DNA of 36,741 nt from Clostridia bacterium (GCA_017414645.1 JAFQLL010000003.1:1-36741); one strand, 5' to 3'. Shown: positions 1 through 9,159, counted from the stretch's first letter. Program-made: numbers and translations. Notes: generated from the sequence alone by a model not told the origin.

Positions 1-146
1 GCAAAAAATAAATTTTATATTATTGCCGTGCGAGAATTTCCTCGCAAGACTCGGAAAAGCTACAAAGGCATTACAAAGTGTTTTCTCCTCTGTTTACTTT
101 AATTGCAACTATCGTCAGAGAGTGTCGGAGACACTTTGTTCTTCTG

Positions 147-1061
147 TTAATAGCCGAAATATGTTGTGCAATATTCGTCAACTTTATTATAAAGAGCTTC
201 TCTTACTGCCATATCACCCATGAGAAGGTGGTTAGAATTTTCAAAGGTAAAGCAATCATTTTTTACATTATGCTTCTTAAGCTTTTCAAATGTAAGAGTT
301 TTGTTTTTTGTGGGAACAATACCGTCTTTGCCGTCACCTGCGTAACCGCATATTGTAGGAATTGAGTTTTCATTGATATAATAGATTGGGGATACGGTAT
401 TGATAATTTCCTGTTGTTTTTCATTTGTTAAATCAGCTATGCCGTTATCCAAATTCTTAATACCATAAAGAAGTAATGCCAAACCCGGACCTGTATTTTT
501 GTCGTAGTCCCATTCTTGCCATGTATCAGAGTTAAAGTCGGCGGGACCTACCATGTTGATAACGAAGGAAAGGGGAATGGCTGACCTTTCAGGGCAGGAA
601 TAGGAAAACAGTGTTGCAAGGTGTGCTCCCGAAGAAAAGCCGTGAAGTGCAAGATTGGTTACATTATAACCGTTTTCGTTGCAAAATTCTTTAAGCTTTT
701 GTATAGCTGAGGTAATGTCGTCCATGTTGGTGCTGATAGTGTTCTCGTTGTCGATGTAATGATAGTTTATACTTGCTGTTACATAGCCCTTTTCCTGATA
801 TTTTTTGCAAAGATATGCTTCCGAAGATTTGTCGCCGCTGGTCCAGCTGCCGCCATGGATAAACATAAGCGCACCATAAGAGCTTCTGTCAGAGCTTTTT
901 TCGGGAAGATATATGTCCATTACATTGCGTTCGGCATCGCTGTAGGAAATATCCTGATAAGTTACGGTATTGGTATGTGTATTATCCGGCAAAAGACCTG
1001 AAGAAACTGAAGGAACAATAAAAGAAATGAGCAATGTTATTATAGCAAAAATGGATTTCAT
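147..1061 (-). CDS. Secreted alpha/beta hydrolase (esterase/lipase-like)
   Basis: A 304-residue protein with an N-terminal signal peptide (hydrophobic residues about 4-20, likely cleavage after PSVSS). The fold signature is that of the alpha/beta hydrolase family: an oxyanion-type HGGSW at residues 69-73, a nucleophile elbow GFSSG at 141-145 (Ser143), an acid-loop candidate in GDGKDGIVP and a terminal histidine in NSNHLL. The HGGxW class includes carboxylesterases and feruloyl/acetylxylan esterases; substrate cannot be read from the sequence. The start follows a good AAAGGAG site. It is transcribed alone, divergent from the DUF523 gene, with its own promoter. Export suggests it acts on extracellular or wall-associated esters (inference). 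Confidence 0.88.
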   Translation of the reverse strand: MKSIFAIITLLISFIVPSVSSGLLPDNTHTNTVTYQDISYSDAERNVMDIYLPEKSSDRSSYGALMFIHGGSWTSGDKSSEAYLCKKYQEKGYVTASINYHYIDNENTISTNMDDITSAIQKLKEFCNENGYNVTNLALHGFSSGAHLATLFSYSCPERSAIPLSFVINMVGPADFNSDTWQEWDYDKNTGPGLALLLYGIKNLDNGIADLTNEKQQEIINTVSPIYYINENSIPTICGYAGDGKDGIVPTKNKTLTFEKLKKHNVKNDCFTFENSNHLLMGDMAVREALYNKVDEYCTTYFGY

Positions 1062-1090
1062 AAATTCTCTCCTTTCATTCTTATAAAACG

Positions 1091-1119
1091 ATTATAGTAT
1101 TGATTGTAAGAAAAGTCAA
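1091..1119 (-). promoter_or_regulatory. Sigma-A type promoter of the hydrolase
   Basis: On the minus strand, TTGACT (1119-1114) and TATAAT (1096-1091) are separated by exactly 17 nt, about 30 nt before the hydrolase start. Pattern match only. Confidence 0.7.
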
Positions 1120-1221
1120 TAAAAAAGGGAAAAAACAACAGTGGTTACATACCGGAAGATGAAGAAAAGAAAAAAGTTTATAAAAAACATACCAAATTGC
1201 TATGTTTTTTCAAAAATAGTA

Positions 1222-1250
1222 TTGATTATCATTTTTAAATGTGCTATAAT
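1222..1250 (+). promoter_or_regulatory. Sigma-A type promoter of the DUF523 gene
   Basis: TTGATT (1222-1227), 17-nt spacer, TATAAT (1245-1250), followed by the ribosome binding site AAAGGAGGGG and the ATG at 1274. The leader would be very short. Confidence 0.7.
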
Positions 1251-1273
1251 GCAATTAAAGGAGGGGATAAAGC

Positions 1274-1708
1274 ATGGACAATTTACTTATAAGCGCTTGT
1301 CTTCTGGGGCTTTCCTGTCGCTATGACGGTGAGTATAGGGAATATGATTTGAAAAATCTTAGGGAAAAATTCAACCTTATACCCATATGTCCCGAAATTT
1401 ACGGTGGCTTGCCAACTCCAAGGGTGCCAAGCGAAATACAAGGCGAGAAGGTTGTTAACCGCAATGGAGAGGATGTTACTGCTCAATATGAAAAGGGCGC
1501 ACAAGAAGCACTGAAATTGGCAAAGCTTTATAATGCAAAGTATGCTCTTCTTAAAGCAAAAAGCCCATCATGTGGGAAAAATGAGGTGTATGACGGCAGT
1601 TTCACCGCTACCCTTGTTAGTGGGGAAGGGGTTACGGCCAAGCTTTTACGTGAAAACGAATTGGTAATTTTTACTGAAAATGAGATTAATATACTGCTTG
1701 AAAAATAG
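1274..1708 (+). CDS. DUF523 family protein (TudS-like)
   Basis: A 144-residue cytosolic protein of the DUF523 family. Characterised TudS members are [4Fe-4S]-dependent thiouracil desulfidases with three cysteine ligands. The equivalent conserved points are visible: Cys9 in ISACLLG, Cys39 followed by Pro-Glu41, and Cys100 in SPSCG with Ser99 beside it. The length is that of the stand-alone domain. The start is fixed by a strong AAAGGAGGGG at 1258-1267. It has its own promoter, and a new promoter lies between it and pflB, so it is probably monocistronic. Sulfur removal from thiolated bases is inferred from family membership; many DUF523 proteins have no demonstrated activity. Confidence 0.85.
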   Translation: MDNLLISACLLGLSCRYDGEYREYDLKNLREKFNLIPICPEIYGGLPTPRVPSEIQGEKVVNRNGEDVTAQYEKGAQEALKLAKLYNAKYALLKAKSPSCGKNEVYDGSFTATLVSGEGVTAKLLRENELVIFTENEINILLEK

Positions 1709-1741
1709 GCAAATTATTTGTCAATTAAAACTATAAAAAGA

Positions 1742-1770
1742 TTGACGAGCTATGTTTTATGCGGTATAAT
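1742..1770 (+). promoter_or_regulatory. Promoter of pflBA
   Basis: TTGACG (1742-1747), 17-nt spacer, TATAAT (1765-1770). The transcribed leader of about 65 nt carries a small hairpin at 1778-1794 (GGCAAC/GTTGCC). No Rex-type dyad was seen. Confidence 0.75.
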
Positions 1771-1842
1771 GATATGTGGCAACCGACAGTTGCCCGAAGG
1801 TTTATATTTAATATTTTTTCATATAAAGAGGAGGTAATTTAC

Positions 1843-4098
1843 ATGACTGATTTAAAGGCATGGGAAGGCTTTGACGGCCGAATCTGGAAACTTGAAGTTA
1901 ACGTACGTGACTTCATTCAGAAGAACTACACACCCTACGATGGTGATTCTTCTTTCCTTGAAGGTCCTACAGATGCTACTAACAAGCTCTGGGGAAGGCT
2001 TTCCGAATTACAGAAGGAAGAAAGAGCTAACGGCGGCGTGCTTGACATGGAAACCGAAAAGGTTGCTACACTCACAGCATATGGCCCCGGCTACATTGAC
2101 GAATCCATGAAGGATTTGGAAAAGGTTGTTGGTTTACAGACAGATAAGCCTCTCAAGAGAGCATTTATGCCCTTTGGTGGCATTAACATGGCTGTAAAGG
2201 CTTGCGAAACAAACGGCTACACACCCAACCCCGAACTTGTTAAGATTTTCACAGAATATTGCCGCACACATAACCAGGCTGTATTCGATGTATACACACC
2301 TGAAATGAGAGCTGCAAGAAGCAACAAAATCATCACAGGTCTTCCCGATGCTTACGGCAGAGGCCGTATCGTTGGCGACTACAGAAGAGTTGCTCTTTAC
2401 GGTATTGATTTCCTTATCGAAGAAAAGAAGAAGGATAAGGTAGCTTGCGGTGAAAGCAGCATGCGTGACAGCGTTATCCGTGCACGTGAAGAAGTTGCTA
2501 TGCAGATCAAGGCTCTTGAAGACATGAAGACAATGGCTGCTTCCTACGGCTATGATATTTCTAAGCCTGCTACAAATGCACGTGAAGCTGTTCAGTGGCT
2601 CTACTTCGGTTACCTTGCTGCTATCAAGACACAGAACGGTGCTGCAATGAGTGTTGGTAGAGTTTCTACATTCCTTGATATTTATATCAAGAGAGATATG
2701 GATGCAGGTATCCTTACAGAACAGGAAGCACAGGAACTTATCGACCATTTCGTAATGAAGCTTCGTATGGTTAAGTTCGCTCGTACACCTGACTACAACC
2801 AGCTCTTCACAGGTGACCCCGTATGGGCTACACTTGAAGTGGGCGGTATCGGTATGGACGGCAGAAGCATGGTAACAAAGACAGACTATCGCTTCCTCCG
2901 CACTCTTGAAAACATGGGTCCCTCTCCCGAACCCAACCTTACAGTTCTTTACTCTTCTGCACTTCCTGAAAACTTCAAGAAGTACACAAGTGAAATTTCT
3001 ATCAGAACAAGCTCCATCCAGTACGAAAACGATGACGTTATGAAGCCCATCTGGGGTGACGACTACTCCATCTGCTGCTGCGTATCTGCTACACAGACAG
3101 GTAAGGAAATGCAGTTCTTCGGCGCAAGAGCAAACCTTGCAAAGTGTCTTCTTTACGCTATCAACGGTGGTGTTGACGCTAAGACATTAAAGCAGGTAGG
3201 TCCCGCTTATAAGCCCATCACAAGTGAATACCTTGATTACGATGAAGTAATCGAAAAGTATGTTGCTATGATGGAATGGCTTGCTAAATTGTATGTACAT
3301 ACACTTAATGCAATCCACTACATGCACGATAAGTACTTCTACGAAGCAGCTGAAATGGCTCTTATCGATACAGATGTTAAGAGAAGCTTCGCTACAGGTA
3401 TTGCAGGTTTCTCCCACGTTGTTGACTCCCTTTCTGCTATTAAGTACGCAAAGGTTAAGGTTATCCGTGATCCTGAAACAGGCGTAGCTAAGCACTTCGA
3501 AATCGAAGGCGAATTCCCCAAGTACGGTAACGACGATGACCGTGCAGACGATATCGCTATCTGGCTTCTTCGTACATTCATGGAAAAGATCAAGAAGCAT
3601 CACACATATCGTGAAAGTGAACCTTCCACATCTATCCTTACAATCACAAGTAACGTTGTTTACGGTAAGGCAACAGCTGACATGCCCAACGGCAGAAAAG
3701 CAGGCGAACCCCTTTCTCCCGGTGCGAACCCCGCTTACGGCGCAGAACAGAACGGTCTTCTTGCTTCCCTCAACTCTGTTGCTAAGCTTCCCTATCACTG
3801 GGCTCTTGATGGTATTAGTAATACTCAGACAATCAATCCCTCTGCACTTGGCCGTGATGAAGCAGAACAGACAGAAAAGCTCATTCAGATTCTTGACGGT
3901 TACTTCGACCAGGGTGCTCACCATGTAAACATCAACGTATTCGGTACAGATAAGCTTATCGATGCTATGGAACATCCTGAAAAGGAAGAATACGCAAACT
4001 TCACAATCCGTGTATCCGGTTATGCTGTAAAGTTCATCGACCTTACAAAGGAACAGCAGCTTGACGTTATTGCACGTACTTGCCATGACAGACTGTAA
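1843..4098 (+). CDS. pflB: Formate C-acetyltransferase (pyruvate formate-lyase)
   Basis: Glycyl radical enzyme that converts pyruvate and CoA to acetyl-CoA and formate, central to anaerobic sugar fermentation. The open frame extends upstream to 1759, but AAAGAGGAGG at 1825-1834 selects the ATG at 1843, giving 751 residues, typical for PflB. The active-site cysteines lie in a run of three (Cys411-413, ICCCVSATQTGK), where the E. coli enzyme has two. The glycyl radical motif RVSGYAV is near the C-terminus with Gly726. Codon use is strongly biased to C-ending codons (ttc, atc, tac, aac), unlike its neighbours, as expected for a very abundant protein. Its stop overlaps the activase gene by 14 nt. 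Confidence 0.97.
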   Translation: MTDLKAWEGFDGRIWKLEVNVRDFIQKNYTPYDGDSSFLEGPTDATNKLWGRLSELQKEERANGGVLDMETEKVATLTAYGPGYIDESMKDLEKVVGLQTDKPLKRAFMPFGGINMAVKACETNGYTPNPELVKIFTEYCRTHNQAVFDVYTPEMRAARSNKIITGLPDAYGRGRIVGDYRRVALYGIDFLIEEKKKDKVACGESSMRDSVIRAREEVAMQIKALEDMKTMAASYGYDISKPATNAREAVQWLYFGYLAAIKTQNGAAMSVGRVSTFLDIYIKRDMDAGILTEQEAQELIDHFVMKLRMVKFARTPDYNQLFTGDPVWATLEVGGIGMDGRSMVTKTDYRFLRTLENMGPSPEPNLTVLYSSALPENFKKYTSEISIRTSSIQYENDDVMKPIWGDDYSICCCVSATQTGKEMQFFGARANLAKCLLYAINGGVDAKTLKQVGPAYKPITSEYLDYDEVIEKYVAMMEWLAKLYVHTLNAIHYMHDKYFYEAAEMALIDTDVKRSFATGIAGFSHVVDSLSAIKYAKVKVIRDPETGVAKHFEIEGEFPKYGNDDDRADDIAIWLLRTFMEKIKKHHTYRESEPSTSILTITSNVVYGKATADMPNGRKAGEPLSPGANPAYGAEQNGLLASLNSVAKLPYHWALDGISNTQTINPSALGRDEAEQTEKLIQILDGYFDQGAHHVNINVFGTDKLIDAMEHPEKEEYANFTIRVSGYAVKFIDLTKEQQLDVIARTCHDRL

Positions 4099-4843
4099 AA
4101 AAGGTCTGGTTCATGCTCATGAAACATTCGGGGCCGTTGACGGCCCCGGTGTTCGTTATGTGGTATTTTTACAGGGCTGCACCATGCGCTGTAAATACTG
4201 CCATAACCCCGAAACCTGGGCAGAGAACGGCGGAGACTGGAAGGCAGAATTATGGGATGTGAAGGAGCTTTTTGACAAGGTTTACCGCTACAAGAATTAT
4301 TGGGGCAAGAACCTTGACAAGGGTGGTATTACCGTTTCGGGCGGTGAACCTTTACTTCAGATGGAGTTTGTGACAGAGTTCTTTAAGCTGGCAAAGGCTA
4401 AAGGTGTTCACACAACCATCGATACCTCGGGTCAGCCTTTTAAAAATGATGATGCGTATATTGAAAAGCTTAATGAGCTTTTAAAGTATACCGATCTTGT
4501 AATGCTTGACATGAAGGCCTTCGACGAAGAGCTTCATAAGGATTTAACAGGCTGCGAGAATAAGAATATTCTTGAGTTTGCAAAGCATGTTTCAGAAAGC
4601 GGAACTGCTATGTGGATAAGAAGAGTTCTTGTGCCCGGCGTAACAGATGGCGAGGACGACCTTGCAAAGACAGGCGAGTTTATAAAAACACTTAAAACTG
4701 TTGAAAAGGTAGAGGTGCTTCCTTACCATACATTAGGTCTTTTCAAATGGCAGAGGTTAAATCTGCCTTATCCCTTGGAGGGTGTAAGGTCACCGAGCAG
4801 GGAAGAGGTTGAAAAGGCTGAAAAATTATTAGGTATAAGATAA
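4085..4843 (+). CDS. pflA: Pyruvate formate-lyase activating enzyme
   Basis: Radical SAM enzyme of 252 residues that installs the glycyl radical on PflB. The radical SAM cluster motif is Cys32-x3-Cys36-x2-Cys39 (CTMRCKYC), followed by the HNPETW context and a GGEPLLQ glycine motif, both typical of PflA. The chosen ATG at 4085 lies inside the end of pflB and has no clear ribosome binding site, so initiation probably depends on translational coupling. An in-frame TTG at 4061, 8 nt after AAGGA, would add eight residues and cannot be excluded. Same transcript as pflB. Confidence 0.95.
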   Translation: MTDCKKGLVHAHETFGAVDGPGVRYVVFLQGCTMRCKYCHNPETWAENGGDWKAELWDVKELFDKVYRYKNYWGKNLDKGGITVSGGEPLLQMEFVTEFFKLAKAKGVHTTIDTSGQPFKNDDAYIEKLNELLKYTDLVMLDMKAFDEELHKDLTGCENKNILEFAKHVSESGTAMWIRRVLVPGVTDGEDDLAKTGEFIKTLKTVEKVEVLPYHTLGLFKWQRLNLPYPLEGVRSPSREEVEKAEKLLGIR

Positions 4844-4847
4844 ATTT

Positions 4848-4876
4848 AATACCCCTCTGATCTGCAGAGGGGTATT
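4848..4876 (+). terminator. Hairpin ending pflBA
   Basis: Arms AATACCCCTCT (4848-4858) and AGAGGGGTATT (4866-4876) pair perfectly, 4 nt after the pflA stop. The T-tract behind it is poor, so it may act as a weak terminator or a 3' stabiliser. Confidence 0.6.
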
Positions 4877-4885
4877 CGTTTGCAG

Positions 4886-4919
4886 AAAAAGAGCTGTTGC
4901 ATAATTGCAACAGCTCTTT
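4886..4919 (-). terminator. Terminator of the SulP gene
   Basis: Perfect 14-bp stem (4888-4901 with 4906-4919) and a 4-nt loop. The A-run at 4886-4890 becomes a U-run on the minus strand, so it suits the minus-strand sulP transcript; the short T-run on the other side may also help stop pflBA. Confidence 0.75.
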
Positions 4920-4928
4920 CTGATTATA

Positions 4929-6566
4929 TTATTGTAATGAACTGAAAGCTTCAATTGCATCCCAGTAAATGTTGTCGTTGCCGAAGGATTCTATAAAGCC
5001 GCAGTCGGTAAGATGTTTTTCAACCTTTGCCTGCAAACCTGTAATAAGAAGACGAATATCTTTACTTTCACATTCCTTGGCTACAGCTTCAAGCTCTGTA
5101 ACTGCGCTGTCGTCTACATAGGGAACACCACGCATGGAAAGAATAATAGTGTTTGTATCCTCAGGCATTTCACTGAGCGCATTTATAACCTTGTCCTGTG
5201 TGCCGAAGAAGAGCGGACCTGCAAGGTATACAACACGGACGCGTACATCCTCTGAAATGGTAATGCCCTTGCCCTCAAGCTTTTTATTGTCAACATCGCT
5301 TATTTTAAGGTAAAGCTCTGTATTCTTTACAACAAATACAAGCATAGCCAGAAGAACACCGATAATAATTGCAATTGTAAGGTCAAATACAACTGTTGCA
5401 ATCATAGTAACCAAGAACTGAAGAATGGAGAAGTAAAGCTTGTTCTTGAAAATGTGCTTTATTTCGTGCCATTCGTTCATTCTCCATGCTGTGACCATAA
5501 GAACACCTGCAAGTGCTGCCAAGGGAATACGGCTCATTACAGGGCCCAAAAGAAACATTGCAAGAAGTAATGTTACAGAGTGGAACACGCTTACAAGTCT
5601 TGTAACACCGCCCGACTTAATAGCAACAGAGGTACGGGCAATAGCGCTTGTTGCAGGAACACCGCCGAAGAGGGGGATAACAATGTTGCCTATACCCTGA
5701 GCAATAAGCTCACGGCGTGCGTCCATTTTTTCGCCCTTCATTTTGCCTGCGCTTGCGCCACAGAGAAGGGATTCTATCATGCCAAGTGCCGCAATGGAAA
5801 TTGCAGGAGATATGAGAGCCGAAATTTTTGAGAAATCCAAGCCTGCCGTAAGCAATCCATTCTTGCTTACCAAGGAGGAGGGAATTGTGCCAACCTCTGT
5901 AATTACGGGAGTTGGGTTCATAATCATGTTAACTGCAAGCGCAATTATAATGCCCATAAGAGAGGAGGGAATTATTGCATTGAGCTTTTTGGGGTAGATA
6001 AGCATAATTACAACAACCAAAGCACCGAAGAACAATGTTGTCATATCAACAGGGAAGCCTAAGCTGCCGTAGCTCAAAAGCTTTTCGATAGCGTTTTCGC
6101 CAACGCTTGTTGTGCCGAAGAAATTGTCAACCTGACCAAGGGCTATTGTTATTGCAATACCCGAGGTAAAGCCTGTAATAACAGGTGCAGGAATAAACGA
6201 AACAAGGTTACCGAGCTTGAAAATACCTGCAAGAAGCAATATTATACCTGAAAGGAGCCCGGCGATAAGTACACCTTCAATGCCATAAGCTGCGCTTATG
6301 CCCATAAGGATTGCCGCCATTGCGCCTGTAGGTCCCGAAATCTGGTAGGAAGCACCGGAGAGCACGCCCATGATAAGGCCTGCAAAAATTGCGGTGATAA
6401 GGCCTGCCTGTGCATCGGCACCGGAGGAAACACCAAATGCCAGCGCCAGAGGAAGTGCAACTGCTGCAACCGTTAAGCCTGCCATAGCATCCTTGGCGAG
6501 CTTGCCGCCGTTATAGCCGGAAAACTCACATTTGAGGTCGGATATGTACTTTTTAATCATAACCAT
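4929..6566 (-). CDS. SulP family inorganic anion transporter with STAS domain
   Basis: A 545-residue membrane protein. Residues about 20-420 contain the many hydrophobic segments of the SulP/SLC26 core, including AGLTVAAVALPLALAFG near the N-terminus and SGPTGAMAAIL, a typical anion-site loop. Residues about 435-545 form a cytosolic STAS domain (LSMRGVPYVDDSAVTEL). Family members carry sulfate, bicarbonate, chloride or dicarboxylates; the ion is not readable here. The start may be the ATG at 6566 or the in-frame ATG at 6560, as the ribosome binding site is weak. It is convergent with pflA and has its own promoter. Confidence 0.93.
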   Translation of the reverse strand: MVMIKKYISDLKCEFSGYNGGKLAKDAMAGLTVAAVALPLALAFGVSSGADAQAGLITAIFAGLIMGVLSGASYQISGPTGAMAAILMGISAAYGIEGVLIAGLLSGIILLLAGIFKLGNLVSFIPAPVITGFTSGIAITIALGQVDNFFGTTSVGENAIEKLLSYGSLGFPVDMTTLFFGALVVVIMLIYPKKLNAIIPSSLMGIIIALAVNMIMNPTPVITEVGTIPSSLVSKNGLLTAGLDFSKISALISPAISIAALGMIESLLCGASAGKMKGEKMDARRELIAQGIGNIVIPLFGGVPATSAIARTSVAIKSGGVTRLVSVFHSVTLLLAMFLLGPVMSRIPLAALAGVLMVTAWRMNEWHEIKHIFKNKLYFSILQFLVTMIATVVFDLTIAIIIGVLLAMLVFVVKNTELYLKISDVDNKKLEGKGITISEDVRVRVVYLAGPLFFGTQDKVINALSEMPEDTNTIILSMRGVPYVDDSAVTELEAVAKECESKDIRLLITGLQAKVEKHLTDCGFIESFGNDNIYWDAIEAFSSLQ

Positions 6567-6603
6567 TCCAACTTTCTTATTAATTTTTTGTTTAACCTAA
6601 TAT

Positions 6604-6632
6604 ATTATAAAGCTTTATGCAAAATATGTAAA
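6604..6632 (-). promoter_or_regulatory. Promoter of the SulP gene
   Basis: On the minus strand, TTTACA (6632-6627), 17-nt spacer, TATAAT (6609-6604), about 40 nt before the start. Confidence 0.6.
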
Positions 6633-6676
6633 TATACAAATTGCAAAAAAACACAATTTTTTCATGTGGAAATTTA

Positions 6677-6705
6677 TTGAAAAGATGTCCAAAAAGGTGT
6701 AGAAT
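6677..6705 (+). promoter_or_regulatory. Promoter of the serine dehydratase gene
   Basis: TTGAAA (6677-6682), 17-nt spacer, TAGAAT (6700-6705), with the ATG at 6735. Confidence 0.6.
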
Positions 6706-6734
6706 AAACGTATAACACATATAAGGAGAAGGCT

Positions 6735-7946
6735 ATGAAATCGCTTCGTGAATTGTATAAAATAGGAAGAGGTCCTTCCAGCAGTCACACAATGGGGCCT
6801 GAAAGAGCTTGCAACTACTGTAAAGATAAATATCCCGATGCAGATTATTACCGTGTTGTGCTCTATGGCTCTCTTGCCAAAACGGGTGAGGGCCATGGTA
6901 CTGACCGTGTTATAAAGGAAACACTTTCACCCTGCAAGGTTGACCTTGTCTTTGATATGAAAAATAACGACATTCCCCATCCTAACACTATGGACATTTA
7001 CCCTTATAAGGATGGCAAGGAGTTGGGGTGCGAGAGAATACTGAGCGTTGGCGGCGGCATGATCGAAATGATGAATGAATCGGGCGCGGTTTCCCGTGAT
7101 GTTTACCGCTTTACGAAATTTTCGCAAATATCAGACTACTGCAAAAAGCATGATATGCGCCTGTGGGAATATGTTCTGGAGGAAGAGGGCGAGGAGATAT
7201 TTAATCACCTTGGGGACATATGGCAGACCATGAAGGAAAGTGTACGTAACGGGCTTAAGGCTGACGGGGTTCTTCCCGGTGGGCTTGAGGTGCACCGTAA
7301 GGCACAAAAGCTTTTTAACACACGTCATATTGACGAAAGTGCTCAAACAAAGGAAAACAGACTTGTGTGCGCCTATGCCTTTGCCGTAAGCGAGGAAAAT
7401 GCAGCGGCAGGCACTATTGTTACTGCACCTACCTGCGGCAGCGCAGGCGTATTGCCTGCTGTGCTCTATTACGAGCAGGAAATGCGCAATTTTAAAGACG
7501 AAGAAATTGTTAAAGCCCTTGCAACGGCAGGGGTTGTAGGCAATATCATTAAAACTAATGCATCAATATCAGGTGCAGAATGTGGCTGTCAGGCTGAAAT
7601 AGGCTCTGCCTGCTCTATGGCAGCGGCTGCCTTGGGTGAGCTTTTTGGCTTAAGCCTTGATGAAATAGAATACGCAACGGAAATTGCCATGGAGCATCAC
7701 TTAGGGCTTACCTGTGACCCTGTGGGGGGCTTGGTGCAGATACCCTGCATTGAACGAAATGCCGTTGCGGCAATGCGTGCAATTAATGCCATTAGCCTTG
7801 CAAGCTTTCTTAGTGAATCGAGAAAAATTTCCTTCGACCTTGTTGTTGAGGTTATGTATGCAACAGGGAAGGATTTGAAGCGCCGTTACCGTGAAACAAG
7901 TGAGGGCGGTCTGGCAAAGCTTTATAAGAGTTTCAGAAAATATTGA
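6735..7946 (+). CDS. sdaA: L-serine ammonia-lyase, iron-sulfur type, single chain
   Basis: Deaminates L-serine to pyruvate and ammonia using a catalytic [4Fe-4S] cluster. The 403-residue chain holds both domains that some Firmicutes split into two subunits: an N-terminal beta-type domain starting with the hallmark GRGPSSSHTMGPERA, then the alpha-type catalytic domain with cysteines in APTCGSAGV, ECGCQAEIGSACS and the CDPVGGLVQIPC segment. It is somewhat shorter than the roughly 454-residue E. coli SdaA. The ATG follows AAGGAG closely. It is monocistronic with promoter and terminator, and its pyruvate product could feed PflB. Confidence 0.95.
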   Translation: MKSLRELYKIGRGPSSSHTMGPERACNYCKDKYPDADYYRVVLYGSLAKTGEGHGTDRVIKETLSPCKVDLVFDMKNNDIPHPNTMDIYPYKDGKELGCERILSVGGGMIEMMNESGAVSRDVYRFTKFSQISDYCKKHDMRLWEYVLEEEGEEIFNHLGDIWQTMKESVRNGLKADGVLPGGLEVHRKAQKLFNTRHIDESAQTKENRLVCAYAFAVSEENAAAGTIVTAPTCGSAGVLPAVLYYEQEMRNFKDEEIVKALATAGVVGNIIKTNASISGAECGCQAEIGSACSMAAAALGELFGLSLDEIEYATEIAMEHHLGLTCDPVGGLVQIPCIERNAVAAMRAINAISLASFLSESRKISFDLVVEVMYATGKDLKRRYRETSEGGLAKLYKSFRKY

Positions 7947-7959
7947 AAAATAAGGAATG

Positions 7960-7991
7960 GCCGTGTAGAGCATTACGTCTGCACGGCTTTT
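7960..7991 (+). terminator. Terminator of sdaA
   Basis: A 10-bp stem (GCCGTGTAGA with TCTGCACGGC, one G-U pair), 8-10 nt loop, then TTTT, starting 13 nt after the stop. Confidence 0.7.
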
Positions 7992-8079
7992 CGTTACTTA
8001 ATATATTTGATTTTGTGCAAAAAGTACAAAAAAAACTAATAATTAAAGGAAAAGTTAACAAAAATTCATAAAAAATATG

Positions 8080-8108
8080 TTGACATAAAAATGAAACTGT
8101 GCTTTAAT
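8080..8108 (+). promoter_or_regulatory. Promoter of the sugar ABC importer operon
   Basis: TTGACA (8080-8085), 17-nt spacer, TTTAAT (8103-8108), about 60 nt before the binding-protein start. A short dyad at about 8120-8138 (GATGTCTT/AAGACGTC) lies in the leader and could be an operator or a hairpin. Confidence 0.7.
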
Positions 8109-8169
8109 GGTGTTAAGAGGATGTCTTACAAAGACGTCAAAAACAAAAAAAGAAAGAAGAGGATGAAAC

Positions 8170-9159
8170 ATGAAAAAGTTACTTAGTCTTATGTTAGCAG
8201 TTGCAATGATTTTTGCACTCGCTGCATGCGGTGGAGAAAAGGCAGTTGAAACACCTTCTGATCCTACAGAAGCTGCCGGCCTTATCAAGGTTGGTATTAT
8301 CAACAACGACCCCAACGAATCCGGTTACCGTACAGCTAACGATGCTGACATGAAGAGAGTATTCACAGAAGAAAACGGCTACGAAGCATCTTTCGCATAT
8401 TCCTTAAAGAATGACGAACAGATCGCAGCAGCTCAGAAGTTTATTCAGGACGAAGTTGATTACTTACTTATCTCCGCTGCAGGTACAGCAGGCTGGGACA
8501 CAGTTTTGCAGGATGCTCAGGCAGCAGGTATCGAAGTTATCTTATTCGACCGTACAATCGACGCTGACGAAAGCCTTTATGTAGCTTCTATCGTTTCCGA
8601 TATGGCTAAGGAAGGCCAGACAGCTGTTGACTGGCTCGCTTCTCAGAATCTTGAAACTTACAACGTTATCCACATCCAGGGTGTTATGGGCTCTTCCGCT
8701 CAGATCGGCCGTACAGGCGCGCTCGACACAATGGTAGCTGAAAACGACAACTGGAACCTTGTAACACAGCAGACAGCTGAATGGAATGCTGAAACAGCTC
8801 AGCAGATCGTTCAGGCAGTTATCGACTCCGGTAAGGAATTCAACGTTGTATACGCTGAAAACGATGACATGGCTAAGGGTGCTGTAGCAGCTCTTGACGC
8901 AGCTGGTATTTCTCACGGTGTTGACGGCGACGTTATCATCATGGGCTTCGACTGCAACAAGTGGGCTCTTGAAGAACTCCTTAACGGCAACTGGAACTAT
9001 GACGGTCAGTGCAACCCCTTCCAGGCTGATTATATCGATGAAATCATCGATGGTCTTGAAAATGGCGAAGCTCCTGCTGAAAAGGTTGTAATCATGGAAG
9101 AAAAGGGCTTTGATGCAACAACTATCACACAGGCTGACGTTGACCAGTATGGTATCTGA
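8170..9159 (+). CDS. ytfQ: Sugar ABC transporter substrate-binding lipoprotein, YtfQ-like
   Basis: A 329-residue extracytoplasmic binding protein. The signal peptide ends in a lipobox (LAAC, Cys20), so it is a membrane-anchored lipoprotein. The mature part has the two-lobe periplasmic sugar-binding fold of the ribose/galactose class. The segment NESGYRTAN at 49-57 resembles the ESGWRTA motif that marks YtfQ, the galactofuranose-binding protein. Gene order (binding protein, double ATPase, two permeases) matches ytfQ-ytfR-ytfT-yjfF. Codons are highly biased toward C-ending forms, unlike the three following genes, indicating much higher expression. Galactofuranose is the inferred ligand; another pentose or hexose is possible. 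Confidence 0.85.
   Translation: MKKLLSLMLAVAMIFALAACGGEKAVETPSDPTEAAGLIKVGIINNDPNESGYRTANDADMKRVFTEENGYEASFAYSLKNDEQIAAAQKFIQDEVDYLLISAAGTAGWDTVLQDAQAAGIEVILFDRTIDADESLYVASIVSDMAKEGQTAVDWLASQNLETYNVIHIQGVMGSSAQIGRTGALDTMVAENDNWNLVTQQTAEWNAETAQQIVQAVIDSGKEFNVVYAENDDMAKGAVAALDAAGISHGVDGDVIIMGFDCNKWALEELLNGNWNYDGQCNPFQADYIDEIIDGLENGEAPAEKVVIMEEKGFDATTITQADVDQYGI

Noticed and set aside
1-146. Terminator or gene at the left edge
   Set aside because: Small hairpins (TGCGAG/CTCGCA at 29-46 and AGTGTC-type at about 120-137) are present, but neither has a U-run on the hydrolase strand, and the short frames there have no ribosome binding site.
3187-4086. 299-codon open frame antisense to pflB
   Set aside because: It is a shadow of pflB codon bias: Cys- and Val-rich nonsense composition, no ribosome binding site, no family resemblance. 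Similar antisense frames in groEL, the importer permeases and the metallopeptidase gene were rejected for the same reason.
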